Source: Clostridium oryzae (lineage in GTDB: Bacteria > Bacillota > Clostridia > Clostridiales > Clostridiaceae). Taken from it: a stretch of DNA of 60,316 nucleotides. Positions 35,401-42,833 of the stretch are shown here, piece by piece. Below the pieces are notes generated by a model that had not been told where the DNA came from, did not search any database, and worked only from the letters and a program-made list of their open reading frames with translations. Made by a program: the position numbers and the translations under genes. The DNA lies in contig NZ_MZGV01000028.1 of the NCBI RefSeq assembly GCF_002029235.1, positions 1-60,316 on the forward strand. The letters run 5' to 3'. Within the stretch, counting starts at the first letter, position 1; every line of letters begins with the position of its first letter.

Positions 35401-35685
35401 CTATTTTGTCTGAACAAATTTTTTCTCTCTGCTGATAATTCTTCTTATACTCGGTTCTGAAAGGAAATATTCATTGGCTAAATCTAAAGCTTTAGCACCA
35501 TTCATATATTTCATGAATATCTGATTATTTCTCTCTCTAAGGGCTTTTCTTGTTCCGTTTTTTTCACCCCAGGATTTTTGATTTTCACATTTTCGTGGTA
35601 TATATAAATATTCTCCATCTATATAGTTCTGAATTAGTTTTATTATCTCCTCTGGTAATACATTATCCGCTTTAACATATCTCAT
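35401..35685 (-). CDS. CD3324-family protein (Mor-like DNA-binding)
   Basis: 94 residues beginning MRYVKADNVLPEEIIKLIQN, a family common in clostridia. The C-terminal half (LANEYFLSEPSIRRIISREK) looks like a helix-turn-helix and resembles Mor-type regulators. A role in DNA binding is inferred; the target is unknown. AAGGAG lies 8 nt before the ATG. It follows a leader of about 240 nt with strong internal pairing, and the leader's 3' strand can also pair with the spacer between ribosome site and start codon. Confidence 0.8.
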   Translation of the reverse strand: MRYVKADNVLPEEIIKLIQNYIDGEYLYIPRKCENQKSWGEKNGTRKALRERNNQIFMKYMNGAKALDLANEYFLSEPSIRRIISREKKFVQTK

Positions 35686-35686
35686 A

Positions 35687-35827
35687 TCTTTGCTCCTTCT
35701 TAATTTTAATAAATTAAGGCAAAGACCTGAAAGTATACTTTATTTACCTGTATTATCGGAGCTTAATTTTGTAGCTAAATTCTTAAGCTCCAAGCAAAGC
35801 AGCTACCCGTTCCATTCTGGTCTTTGC
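35687..35827 (-). promoter_or_regulatory. Structured leader with pseudoknot and alternative pairings
   Basis: On the minus strand GCAAAGACC (35827-35819) pairs with GGTCTTTGC (35727-35719) as a closing stem. Inside, GTAGCT (35806-35801) pairs with AGCTAC (35776-35771) while GGAGCTTAA (35791-35783) pairs with TTAAGCTCC (35766-35758); these cross, forming an H-type pseudoknot with loops of 9, 6 and 4 nt. AAGCAAAG can instead pair with CTTTGCTT in the first loop, and TCTTTGC can instead pair with GCAAAGA (35693-35687) between ribosome site and ATG. This looks like a translational switch, though part of the leader may be a decayed gene. Confidence 0.5.
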
Positions 35828-35836
35828 TTGAAGCAT
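35783..35836 (-). pseudogene. Possible gene remnant, MLQAKTRMERVAALLGA
   Basis: An ATG at 35836 opens 17 codons whose sequence resembles the start of clostridial phage-type proteins (RMERVAALLG). After the stop the same frame reads EFSYKIKLR and then more stops. It has no ribosome site. It may be a decayed fragment or a leader peptide overlapping the structured RNA. Confidence 0.3.
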
Positions 35837-35895
35837 TTTTTTTACTGTAGCATAAAATAAATTGTAACACCCCATAAAAGACACCCCCATATACA

Positions 35896-35966
35896 TTTAT
35901 TAAATGCATTTATTAATTAGTCCATGCATTTAATAAATTATACCATTTTTATTATTTTTTTGTCCA
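35896..35966 (-). promoter_or_regulatory. Promoter with 14-bp inverted repeat
   Basis: On the minus strand TGGACA (35966-35961), 18 nt, then TATAAT (35942-35937) with an upstream TG. Directly at the start point lies a perfect inverted repeat, TTTATTAAATGCAT (35896-35909) and ATGCATTTAATAAA (35924-35937). It overlaps the GNAT stop and would drive the structured leader and the CD3324-type gene. Confidence 0.5.
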
Positions 35967-36383
35967 ATTCATTACATATTCTAAAAATCCAGAATCCTTA
36001 TTTATCTGTTCTGACTTAATTGCAAAGTCACATCTTTTATAAAAATTCAGGGCTTTTGTATTTTCCTTATATACACATAACTCAAGCTTAGGGTACTGAC
36101 CCTTACAGTAATCCATCAACTGCCTTCCTATTTGCTTTCCCTGATAATCCTGTGAGACAAATAATGCACCAATAAACAAATTGTCCATTACACTAATAAA
36201 CCCTCTAACCGCCTCTCCATCCATATAAACAAAAGTCTTTGAGGCTGGAATATATTGATTCTTCACTATGTCAAAGTTGTTAATCCAATATTGTTTCGGT
36301 ATAAAACTATGGGCTTCAATATTTGTTCTCAGCCAAATATCCATAACTTCATCCACATCAAAATCCTCTAATTCTTTTATCAT
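35952..36383 (-). CDS. GNAT-family N-acetyltransferase
   Basis: 143 residues with the acetyl-CoA loop QDYQGKQIGRQLM and the ending NTKALNFYKRCDF, typical of small YjaB-like GNATs. The substrate is unknown. The start is the ATG at 36383, 8 nt after GGGGAG; upstream in-frame ATGs are too close to that site. It is the third GNAT gene in about 5 kb. Its end overlaps the promoter of the next gene on the same strand. Confidence 0.82.
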   Translation of the reverse strand: MIKELEDFDVDEVMDIWLRTNIEAHSFIPKQYWINNFDIVKNQYIPASKTFVYMDGEAVRGFISVMDNLFIGALFVSQDYQGKQIGRQLMDYCKGQYPKLELCVYKENTKALNFYKRCDFAIKSEQINKDSGFLEYVMNWTKK

Positions 36384-36533
36384 ATCCATCTCTCCCCGCA
36401 GCAAATTACGCTAATATATCTTGTCTTAAAGATAATCTATAAGTAATATTCAACAAAAATTATACTATACCTTTATGCATTACTCTATATATTTAAACAA
36501 ATAATATAATACATAAATGATTTTGTTATTTAG

Positions 36534-36580
36534 AAAGGAGAGAATAAAACAGCTTGTAACGTTCTGTTTTATTTAATATG
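36534..36580 (+). promoter_or_regulatory. Ribosome site bridged to the start by a hairpin
   Basis: AAAGGAG (36534-36540) lies 37 nt before the ATG at 36578, too far to work directly. Between them AATAAAACAG (36543-36552) and CTGTTTTATT (36564-36573) form a perfect 10-bp stem with an 11-nt loop. Folding it leaves the ribosome site about 6 nt from the ATG. Confidence 0.6.
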
Positions 36581-37606
36581 CTTATGTTTATACCCAAAAG
36601 AATAATTTTAGAAAAAGACGTAATGAAATATGATATGGCAAAGAAAATACTTGGCTATTATAAAAGCAAGCCTAATATAGAAATTATAAATTTAAGTTCA
36701 AATAAATTCAGTCAGCACATTCCAGGAGATGACTTTTATGAGCAATACAGAGAGGGAAAAAGAACTTTGATTGTAGGTACAAAGAAAAGCTTAAAGTTTC
36801 AATCCTGCAAGCCATCTGCACATTACCAGCTTCCACTTGTATCAGGCTGCATGGGACAGTGTGAATACTGTTATCTGAACACAAGATTAGGTGACAAACC
36901 TTTTATCAGAGTGCATGTAAATATTGATGATATTCTAAATCAAGCTGAAAAATATAGTAAAGAAAGACTTGCCAACATAACTATATTTGAAGGTTCTGCT
37001 ACTTCCGACCCTATACCATTAGAACCCTATACTAACTCCCTTTTCAGAGCTATCGAGTTTTTTGGAACACTTCAAAACACGCGTTTTAGATTTGTAACTA
37101 AATACAATGATGTTGATTCACTTATTAATGCAAAGCACAATGGACATACTGAAATAAGATTTAGTATCAATACCAGTTCAGTTATTGAAAAATATGAGCA
37201 TTTTACAGCTTCCAGAGATAAAAGAATCGAAGCAAGCATAAAAATGGCTAGCGCTGGGTATCCTATAGGTTTTCTTATTGCTCCTGTATTTATATACGAT
37301 AATTGGAAAGAAGAATATCACGATTTGCTTTACAGTTTGAGTGAAAAACTTCCAAAAGATTTAGGCTTTCCAGTGACTTTTGAAATTATATCCCATCGTT
37401 ATACTACTGCAGCTAAAAATGTTATTAATCAGATTTATCCAGATAGCGAACTTCCAATGAATGATGAGGAGCGTAAATTTAAATATGGTCAATTTGGTTA
37501 TGGTAAGTACGTATATTCAAAAGAAATTATTGAAGAGATAAAGCAGTTCTTTACAAAGGAGCTGGAAGAACTTTTTGAAAATAAAGAAATTAAATATATT
37601 ATTTAG
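36578..37606 (+). CDS. splB: Spore photoproduct lyase
   Basis: A 342-residue radical SAM enzyme that repairs UV-induced thymine dimers (spore photoproduct) in germinating spores. The [4Fe-4S] cysteines are C91, C95 and C98 (CMGQCEYC). The barrel and C-terminal KYGQFGYGKYVY are as in the family. The residue aligned by eye with the hydrogen-donor Cys141 of the Bacillus enzyme appears to be Ala141 (FEGSATSDP). Starts at 36578 or 36584 are both possible; I chose 36578 because the hairpin places the ribosome site correctly for it. In other spore formers the gene is read by sigma-G. Confidence 0.88.
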   Translation: MLMFIPKRIILEKDVMKYDMAKKILGYYKSKPNIEIINLSSNKFSQHIPGDDFYEQYREGKRTLIVGTKKSLKFQSCKPSAHYQLPLVSGCMGQCEYCYLNTRLGDKPFIRVHVNIDDILNQAEKYSKERLANITIFEGSATSDPIPLEPYTNSLFRAIEFFGTLQNTRFRFVTKYNDVDSLINAKHNGHTEIRFSINTSSVIEKYEHFTASRDKRIEASIKMASAGYPIGFLIAPVFIYDNWKEEYHDLLYSLSEKLPKDLGFPVTFEIISHRYTTAAKNVINQIYPDSELPMNDEERKFKYGQFGYGKYVYSKEIIEEIKQFFTKELEELFENKEIKYII

Positions 37607-37670
37607 AGTTACACTATTCTTTCTTGATTAATATAATATTATATTGAAATATTAATGAGGAAGATTTTAT

Positions 37671-38120
37671 ATGAGTACATTTGATCCAAATAAACTTTCT
37701 GTTGAATTTAAAAGTGGTGTTACGCCTACTGAACCCATTATTCCAAGATTATATACTCTAACGCATTCTGACATAACTGCAGAACTTTTTCTTACAATCG
37801 CTCCATACTACGATTTTGATAAACTCACACTTATGCGAGATGAAGTACTTTGCCGCTGGATAAAAACGCCTATAGGCTATTATTTTTATGTTCAGCTCCA
37901 CTTGGATTCTGAAACTGGTAATCCTTCAACGGAAATACGCAATTCTATCTTTGTAAGGGAATTACCTCTAGCTTTACAGGCAATACGATATGGAGATAGA
38001 TATTTTTTCGATGCTCATACTAAACTTGATGGCGCTCCTATAATAGTATATTTTCATTCTGAAGATGCTAATTATAACCGAGTAGAGAATTGGGGCACTT
38101 TTTCTGATTATACTCTATAA
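37671..38120 (+). CDS. Staygreen-family protein
   Basis: 149 residues matching the staygreen (SGR) domain found in plants and some bacteria: KLSVEFKSGVTPTEPIIPR, YTLTHSD, RNSIFVRELPLALQAIRYGD and the VENWGTF ending. Plant SGR is a magnesium dechelatase acting on chlorophyll a, and bacterial homologues have been reported to have the same activity in vitro. The natural substrate in a non-photosynthetic clostridium is unknown, perhaps another tetrapyrrole. GAGGA precedes the ATG. The stop codon is the first part of a long hairpin element, which probably ends the transcript. Confidence 0.85.
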   Translation: MSTFDPNKLSVEFKSGVTPTEPIIPRLYTLTHSDITAELFLTIAPYYDFDKLTLMRDEVLCRWIKTPIGYYFYVQLHLDSETGNPSTEIRNSIFVRELPLALQAIRYGDRYFFDAHTKLDGAPIIVYFHSEDANYNRVENWGTFSDYTL

Positions 38121-38311
38121 AAAATAGTTACACCCTATGTCGGCTAATTCCGCTCATTAAGCAATTTCACCGCATCTTTTAGTCAAATTTCCTAATGGCT
38201 CATAACTCGGTTACGCCTCAAACAATTCGCCATCTTAACGGAAATTTGCCTAAAAGACACGGATAATTGCTAAACTCGTTCCAAATGCCTCGTCGGGTGT
38301 AACCATTTTTT
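38119..38311. repeat. Long GTCGGCT-core element with inserted 126-nt domain
   Basis: AAAAAATAGTTACACCC (38119-38135) pairs with GGGTGTAACCATTTTTT (38295-38311) over 17 positions; the one difference is G-U on the minus strand. Inside come TATGTCGGCT, then the 125-nt structured domain (38172-38296), then AAATGCCTCGTC. So the short-element core is split by the domain. On the plus strand the stem followed by T's is terminator-like and starts at the staygreen stop codon. No gene lies in 38121-38601. Confidence 0.7.
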
Positions 38312-38449
38312 ATGCCCTGACTCTTAATATTAACAAAATACTTTTATTACATTGCGTTTATTGCCTTCTTATCTTAATTCACTAACTTAAAAATATATTA
38401 CTGTTTCTTTTTAACTTCTTCGTAAGCACGCTGTACCGTTTTTTCATTT
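38312..38449. repeat. Downstream repeat block, copy 4
   Basis: ATGCCCTGACTCTTAATATT through CCGTTTTTTCATTTA parallels 31542-31679. It is followed by sequence (38500-38540) resembling the region just upstream of the transposase gene, so it may be an old element end. Confidence 0.6.
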
Positions 38450-38545
38450 AATTCCCACCTTTCTTACTCTTTAGGGGTATAGCTTAATCCTAATGAAAAG
38501 TTATCCACAGTTGGAAAAAAACATAAATTCCTAGAAACTAAAAAA

Positions 38546-38573
38546 GCGGATAATATTTCTTTATATTAACCGC
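38546..38573 (-). terminator. Terminator of the phosphatase-STAS operon
   Basis: On the minus strand GCGGTTAATAT pairs with ATATTATCCGC around 6 nt, followed by TTTTTTAG. It lies 29 nt after the STAS gene stop. Confidence 0.8.
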
Positions 38574-38601
38574 CTTTTTATCTATATATTTCTACCTTAT
38601 A

Positions 38602-38883
38602 CTAAATAATATTAAATACTTTATCCAGTCTAGTAAGCTGAAAGACCTTTAAAACTTGAGGATTATTTATATGCCTGATGGTAAACTTGCCATTTGCTTC
38701 ATTACATCTCTTATAAATTCCTACTAAGACTCCTAAGCCTGTACTATCAATAAAATTGCATTTACTAAAGTCAAATATAAAACTTCTCTCACCGTCTTCA
38801 ATTAACTTATATATCTTTTTTCTGTATTCTGCAGCTTCTTCTACTGCAAAATTATCTGGTATTGCAATAACATTTTCCATCAT
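38602..38883 (-). CDS. STAS-domain anti-sigma factor antagonist
   Basis: 93 residues of the RsbV/SpoIIAA type. The phosphorylatable serine is in CNFIDSTGLGVLVGIYKR. It would be phosphorylated by a HATPase kinase such as the one two genes upstream and dephosphorylated by the PP2C phosphatase of the same operon, so that its free form sequesters the kinase. AAGGTG precedes a double ATG; either codon could be used. It is the last gene of the operon. Confidence 0.9.
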   Translation of the reverse strand: MMENVIAIPDNFAVEEAAEYRKKIYKLIEDGERSFIFDFSKCNFIDSTGLGVLVGIYKRCNEANGKFTIRHINNPQVLKVFQLTRLDKVFNII

Positions 38884-38893
38884 CCATCACCTT

Positions 38894-40174
38894 CTAAACA
38901 TTGTATTTTTCTATCAAATTATTCATCTTAACAGCTGTATCACTCGTATGCTCTGCATTAGCTGCGATATTTTGCATTACCGATGACTGCTGTTCAGTTG
39001 CTGCAGCCACTTCCTCACTGCTAGCACTGTTTTTCTCTGTAATAGTTGCAACAGAATCTATCAGCTTAACAATCTGTTCTGAACTTGCTACCTCATCTCT
39101 TGTTACTTCTACTATCTCCTTAACGTCATTTACTATTTTTTCCGCTGCAGAAATAATATTTACAAAAGATTTATCAGTATTGGAAGCTACCTCAACTCCG
39201 TTTTCTACTGCTTGCTTATTAGAATCCATAGACTCTACAGCCTTCTTTGTTAATGCTGTCATCTGGTTTATTAATTCTGATATTTCACCTGCACCGCTGC
39301 CCGTCTCTTCTGAAAGTTTTCTTATTTCTTCGGCAACTACATTAAAGCCTTTACCATGTTCACCGGCTCTTGCAGCTTCAATAGCTGCATTTAAGGCCAG
39401 CAAATTCGTCTGTTCAGCAATGGCATTAATTGTCGTTATGATGCCGCTGATTTTATTTGAAAGTTCATCTAATATATGCATAACTTTTTCAGCTTCACTG
39501 GAAGTTTTATTTATATTTTCGATAGCTTCTAACGTTTTAGCCACATGAGTTCGACCGTTAGTTGCAGCTTCCATAGCACTATTAGAGCTTTCTGCTGCAG
39601 TATTTGCTTTACTCTGAGCTATCTGTACTAGACTGGAAAGTTGAACAAGAACCTCAGAAGTTTGTACTATCAAACTGTTCTGCTCTTCACAGCTTTGTGC
39701 TACTTCCTGTATATTAATTGCTATTTCCTCAGTACTTGAACTGATTTCCTCTGAAGATGCAGATATCTCTTCTGAAGCAGCAGTAAGGCTTTCAGAAGAA
39801 TTTCTTATATTTTTTATGATATGATCTTGGCTCTCAATCATATCATCGAAATACTTGCCAAGCATCCCTATTTCATCGCCTGTATTTATATTAGCTCTTA
39901 CAGTGAAATTACCTTTGCCTGCTTCAGTCATTGATTTTTCCAACTGTTTTATTGGATTTATTATCCTCTTATTAACTAAAATGTAGGCTATACATAGATA
40001 TGCAGCTAAAACAGCTATCATAACTATTATTATAGTAACCCTTAATGACTTAAAAAGTTTTGGACTCATTACATTTGATGTTGAAACATATGTATAAATT
40101 CCGAACATAATACATGGTATAAAAAACGCTACCAATATTTGCAAAACTATTTTTGTTTTTAAACTTATTTTCAT
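38894..40174 (-). CDS. Methyl-accepting chemotaxis-type receptor, no outer domain
   Basis: About 426 residues with two close helices (about 8-27 and 40-60), a HAMP domain (about 62-115) and a long coiled coil with the signalling tip [20 protein letters not shown], ending in AAATEQQSS. The outer loop is only about 12 residues, so it does not sense external ligands in the usual way. The start is the ATG at 40174 with GGAGG 8 nt upstream. It is embedded between a HATPase and a STAS gene, which suggests it feeds membrane or intracellular signals into the partner switch. Confidence 0.88.
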   Translation of the reverse strand: MKISLKTKIVLQILVAFFIPCIMFGIYTYVSTSNVMSPKLFKSLRVTIIIVMIAVLAAYLCIAYILVNKRIINPIKQLEKSMTEAGKGNFTVRANINTGDEIGMLGKYFDDMIESQDHIIKNIRNSSESLTAASEEISASSEEISSSTEEIAINIQEVAQSCEEQNSLIVQTSEVLVQLSSLVQIAQSKANTAAESSNSAMEAATNGRTHVAKTLEAIENINKTSSEAEKVMHILDELSNKISGIITTINAIAEQTNLLALNAAIEAARAGEHGKGFNVVAEEIRKLSEETGSGAGEISELINQMTALTKKAVESMDSNKQAVENGVEVASNTDKSFVNIISAAEKIVNDVKEIVEVTRDEVASSEQIVKLIDSVATITEKNSASSEEVAAATEQQSSVMQNIAANAEHTSDTAVKMNNLIEKYNV

Positions 40175-40200
40175 AGTAACTTCCTCCCCTATGTCATTTT

Positions 40201-40590
40201 CTACAGAATGCATTTTGTTATAATTAATGAATTATCTTTAAACTCAACCTTGTCAGCCATAGATTGTATTAAAAAGAGCCCCCTTCCATGTTCATCTAAT
40301 AGGCTATCCTCATCAATAGACTTTGGAATACTAATACTCTCTGGTTTAGTATTCGAACTGATTACTTTAAAGTTTAAATATTTTCCATCAAAATTATACA
40401 CTAAATCAATTGGTTTATTTTTATCTCCGTCATTTCCATGTTCAAAAGCATTCGTTAATGCTTCTGTCAAAATCAATTTTATGTCAAAATAATACTTCTC
40501 AGCTTTTAAATCTGAAACAACGGTATCTATTACCTTATCATACTCATCAAGACCATACAATGTTTGTTTCTTGTTAATTAAATTCATCAT
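40201..40590 (-). CDS. RsbW-like serine kinase / anti-sigma regulator
   Basis: 129 residues of the GHKL ATPase fold: [13 protein letters not shown] is the N box and [15 protein letters not shown] the G box. It should phosphorylate the STAS protein and bind a target such as a sigma factor or another signalling protein. No sigma gene is adjacent. The start is the ATG at 40590 with AAGGTG 6 nt upstream. It lies 16 nt after the phosphatase gene. Confidence 0.87.
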   Translation of the reverse strand: MMNLINKKQTLYGLDEYDKVIDTVVSDLKAEKYYFDIKLILTEALTNAFEHGNDGDKNKPIDLVYNFDGKYLNFKVISSNTKPESISIPKSIDEDSLLDEHGRGLFLIQSMADKVEFKDNSLIITKCIL

Positions 40591-40606
40591 AATTATCACC
40601 TTTATT

Positions 40607-42058
40607 TTATTTTATCTTTATAGCAAGCATTGAAGAATCGTCTTTTAATGAACCATTCTCTAAAATCATATCATTTAAATGTTTGTCCATATATTTTTTA
40701 AAATTTTTCATATTTAATTTTTCCAACTGAGTTTGTATAACTCTTCCATCATTAAATATGAAATCTAACCCATCTGTAAGAAAATAGAATTCATCCCCAC
40801 TTTCAAACCTAATTGATTTTTTATCAAACAAACTATCTGTGAACATGCCTATAAATGGTCCTTTTACCTCCATTTCGTTAACAGTAGCATCTGCTTTTTT
40901 GACTAAAAATTCATTTATCCCAGCCCCTACCACAATCGCCTCTTTTGTCGTGAAATTAAAACTAAAACAACATGCTGCAATAAAGCTTTGGTTGTATTCA
41001 TTGTACTTACTATTTAAATTATTTATTATTATTTCAGGATCATGATTAGTTAAAATCTCCTGAAGAAACAGAACGTCAAAAGCGGAGATATTAAGTGCAG
41101 CAGTAACACCTTTTCCACTAACATCTACAAGAACACCAACTACTAGCTCTTCACTTATTTTATACATTTTAAAATAATCGCCGCTGACAGTATTGGCTGG
41201 ATAATATAGACACTCCACATCAGCTTTATCCCGTAATGGGAATTCCTTCTGAAGAGAGCTATTTTGAATATCAGTAGCCATATTCAAACTTTTTCTTAAT
41301 TCTGTTTCATCTCTTATTATTGCCAGTACTGCATCTTTACCTTTATACACTATATAACTTAATGAAATTTGAAGATTGCTCTTCTCATTTTTTGAATTAT
41401 AATAGTTGTAAGATCTTATTACTTTTTTAGATTTATTTTTAAGAATATTTCTAATCATTTTAGTGGCATTTTTTCTGCTTTCTTCAGGCATGCAATAAAA
41501 TATGCTTCTATCCTTTTCATCTAAAATGCTTAAATCAATCATTTTATTAATTTCATTGTTCGCCAGAGCCAGCTTGTTGTCCTGAATAATAACTATGCCA
41601 TCAGGATAAGCATTTAGAATGTCTCTATACATCTTTTCATCTCTCTTTAAAAGATTAGACGAAGTTCTGCTCTCGGTAATGTCTGTCATTCTTTCTACAA
41701 CAAACTCAACTTCACCATAAGTGCTGCAAACCGGAGTATAACAAACATTCATATATTTATTGGCATTTGGATAGTATCTTTCAATATAAACCATTTTCCT
41801 TGAGGCTAGAACCTCCTCAAATGGGCAACCATCACAATGATCCATATTATCCAAAATCTCAAAACACTTTTTATCATAAACTTCTTCCTGTTGCTTATTA
41901 TAAAAATCACAGGCTGCTTCATTAAAAAAAACAATTGTACGATTAGGCTTATAAATCTTTATAACATCTGGAATAGCATTAAATATTTTAAACAAAGTGC
42001 TGGGATTATTCAACGATGTATCATACGACATAGAATCTAATATCTTAATATTTTGCAA
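40607..42058 (-). CDS. PAS-PAS-PP2C (SpoIIE-type) phosphatase
   Basis: About 483 residues: a first PAS domain (about 20-135) with several cysteines (CFEIL, HCDGCPFEE) that could bind metal, a second PAS (about 145-265) and a C-terminal SpoIIE-type phosphatase (about 285-480) with DVSGKGVTAALN and DDSSMLAIKIK. It should dephosphorylate the STAS protein in response to the PAS signal. The start is a TTG at 42058 with GGGAG 8 nt upstream; a longer frame would add a hydrophobic stretch running into the promoter. A consensus-like promoter sits just upstream. Confidence 0.87.
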   Translation of the reverse strand: MQNIKILDSMSYDTSLNNPSTLFKIFNAIPDVIKIYKPNRTIVFFNEAACDFYNKQQEEVYDKKCFEILDNMDHCDGCPFEEVLASRKMVYIERYYPNANKYMNVCYTPVCSTYGEVEFVVERMTDITESRTSSNLLKRDEKMYRDILNAYPDGIVIIQDNKLALANNEINKMIDLSILDEKDRSIFYCMPEESRKNATKMIRNILKNKSKKVIRSYNYYNSKNEKSNLQISLSYIVYKGKDAVLAIIRDETELRKSLNMATDIQNSSLQKEFPLRDKADVECLYYPANTVSGDYFKMYKISEELVVGVLVDVSGKGVTAALNISAFDVLFLQEILTNHDPEIIINNLNSKYNEYNQSFIAACCFSFNFTTKEAIVVGAGINEFLVKKADATVNEMEVKGPFIGMFTDSLFDKKSIRFESGDEFYFLTDGLDFIFNDGRVIQTQLEKLNMKNFKKYMDKHLNDMILENGSLKDDSSMLAIKIK

Positions 42059-42101
42059 AAAAGTCACTCCCATACATAAAACAAATGCTATATTTAAGAA
42101 T

Positions 42102-42130
42102 ATTATAGTATAATTTGTACTAGAAAACAA
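42102..42130 (-). promoter_or_regulatory. Promoter of the phosphatase-STAS operon
   Basis: On the minus strand TTGTTT (42130-42125), a 17-nt spacer and TATAAT (42107-42102) lie about 45 nt before the TTG start. Confidence 0.6.
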
Positions 42131-42249
42131 TGTTGGTTATTTTTAGAATTAGGTTTTTCAAGTAGATTAATCATCTTATCATAGTACAAAATAAAATATG
42201 AAAATAATGCAATAATATATATTATTAATGAACTGGAGGAATAAATAAA

Positions 42250-42795
42250 ATGAAGAAATTAATAGTCTCTACATACGTTTCGTTGGACGGAATTATGGAT
42301 AATCCATCTTGGACAGTACCTTATTGGAATAGAGAAATATCTGAATTTAAGTATGATGAACTGCTTTCATCTGATACCTTGCTGCTTGGACGAGTAACTT
42401 ATGAAAATTTTGCTGCCGCATGGCCTAATATGTACGATGATGAGGGCTTTGCAGATAGGATGAACAGTATGAAAAAGTATGTTGTATCTACTACATTAAA
42501 AGAAGTTCATTGGAGTAATTCTAGTATAATAGACGAAAATGTTGTAGATAAAATTGAAAAGCTAAAGGAACTTCCCGGCAAGAATATCTTAGTCTACGGC
42601 AGCGCCGAACTAGTAAATACATTGATAAATCATAGACTAGTCGACGAATACCATATTCTTGTTTATCCCATCGTTTTAGGTTTAGGAAAGCGCCTATTCA
42701 AAGAAAAAACCTGCACGTCGCTTAAATTAATAAAAACTGAGCATTTTGATTCAGGTGTAGTAGCACTTTTATATGGATTAGAAAAAAATATATAG
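42250..42795 (+). CDS. Dihydrofolate reductase-family protein (RibD C-terminal fold)
   Basis: 181 residues of the YwjB/RibD_C group: STYVSLDGIMDNPSW at the start, LLLGRVTYENFAAAWP and the NADPH-binding region ILVYGSAELVNTL. It is probably an NADPH-dependent reductase of unknown substrate, not the housekeeping folate enzyme. TGGAGG lies 11 nt before the ATG. It is alone and divergent from the phosphatase operon. Confidence 0.85.
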   Translation: MKKLIVSTYVSLDGIMDNPSWTVPYWNREISEFKYDELLSSDTLLLGRVTYENFAAAWPNMYDDEGFADRMNSMKKYVVSTTLKEVHWSNSSIIDENVVDKIEKLKELPGKNILVYGSAELVNTLINHRLVDEYHILVYPIVLGLGKRLFKEKTCTSLKLIKTEHFDSGVVALLYGLEKNI

Positions 42796-42833
42796 TATTA
42801 TAGTGTACTAACCACACCCAGTGGTAACGGAGA

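Noticed and set aside
35719..35827. Leader as a cyclic-di-GMP, preQ1 or ZTP riboswitch
   Set aside because: None of the conserved core sequences of those classes that I know is present.
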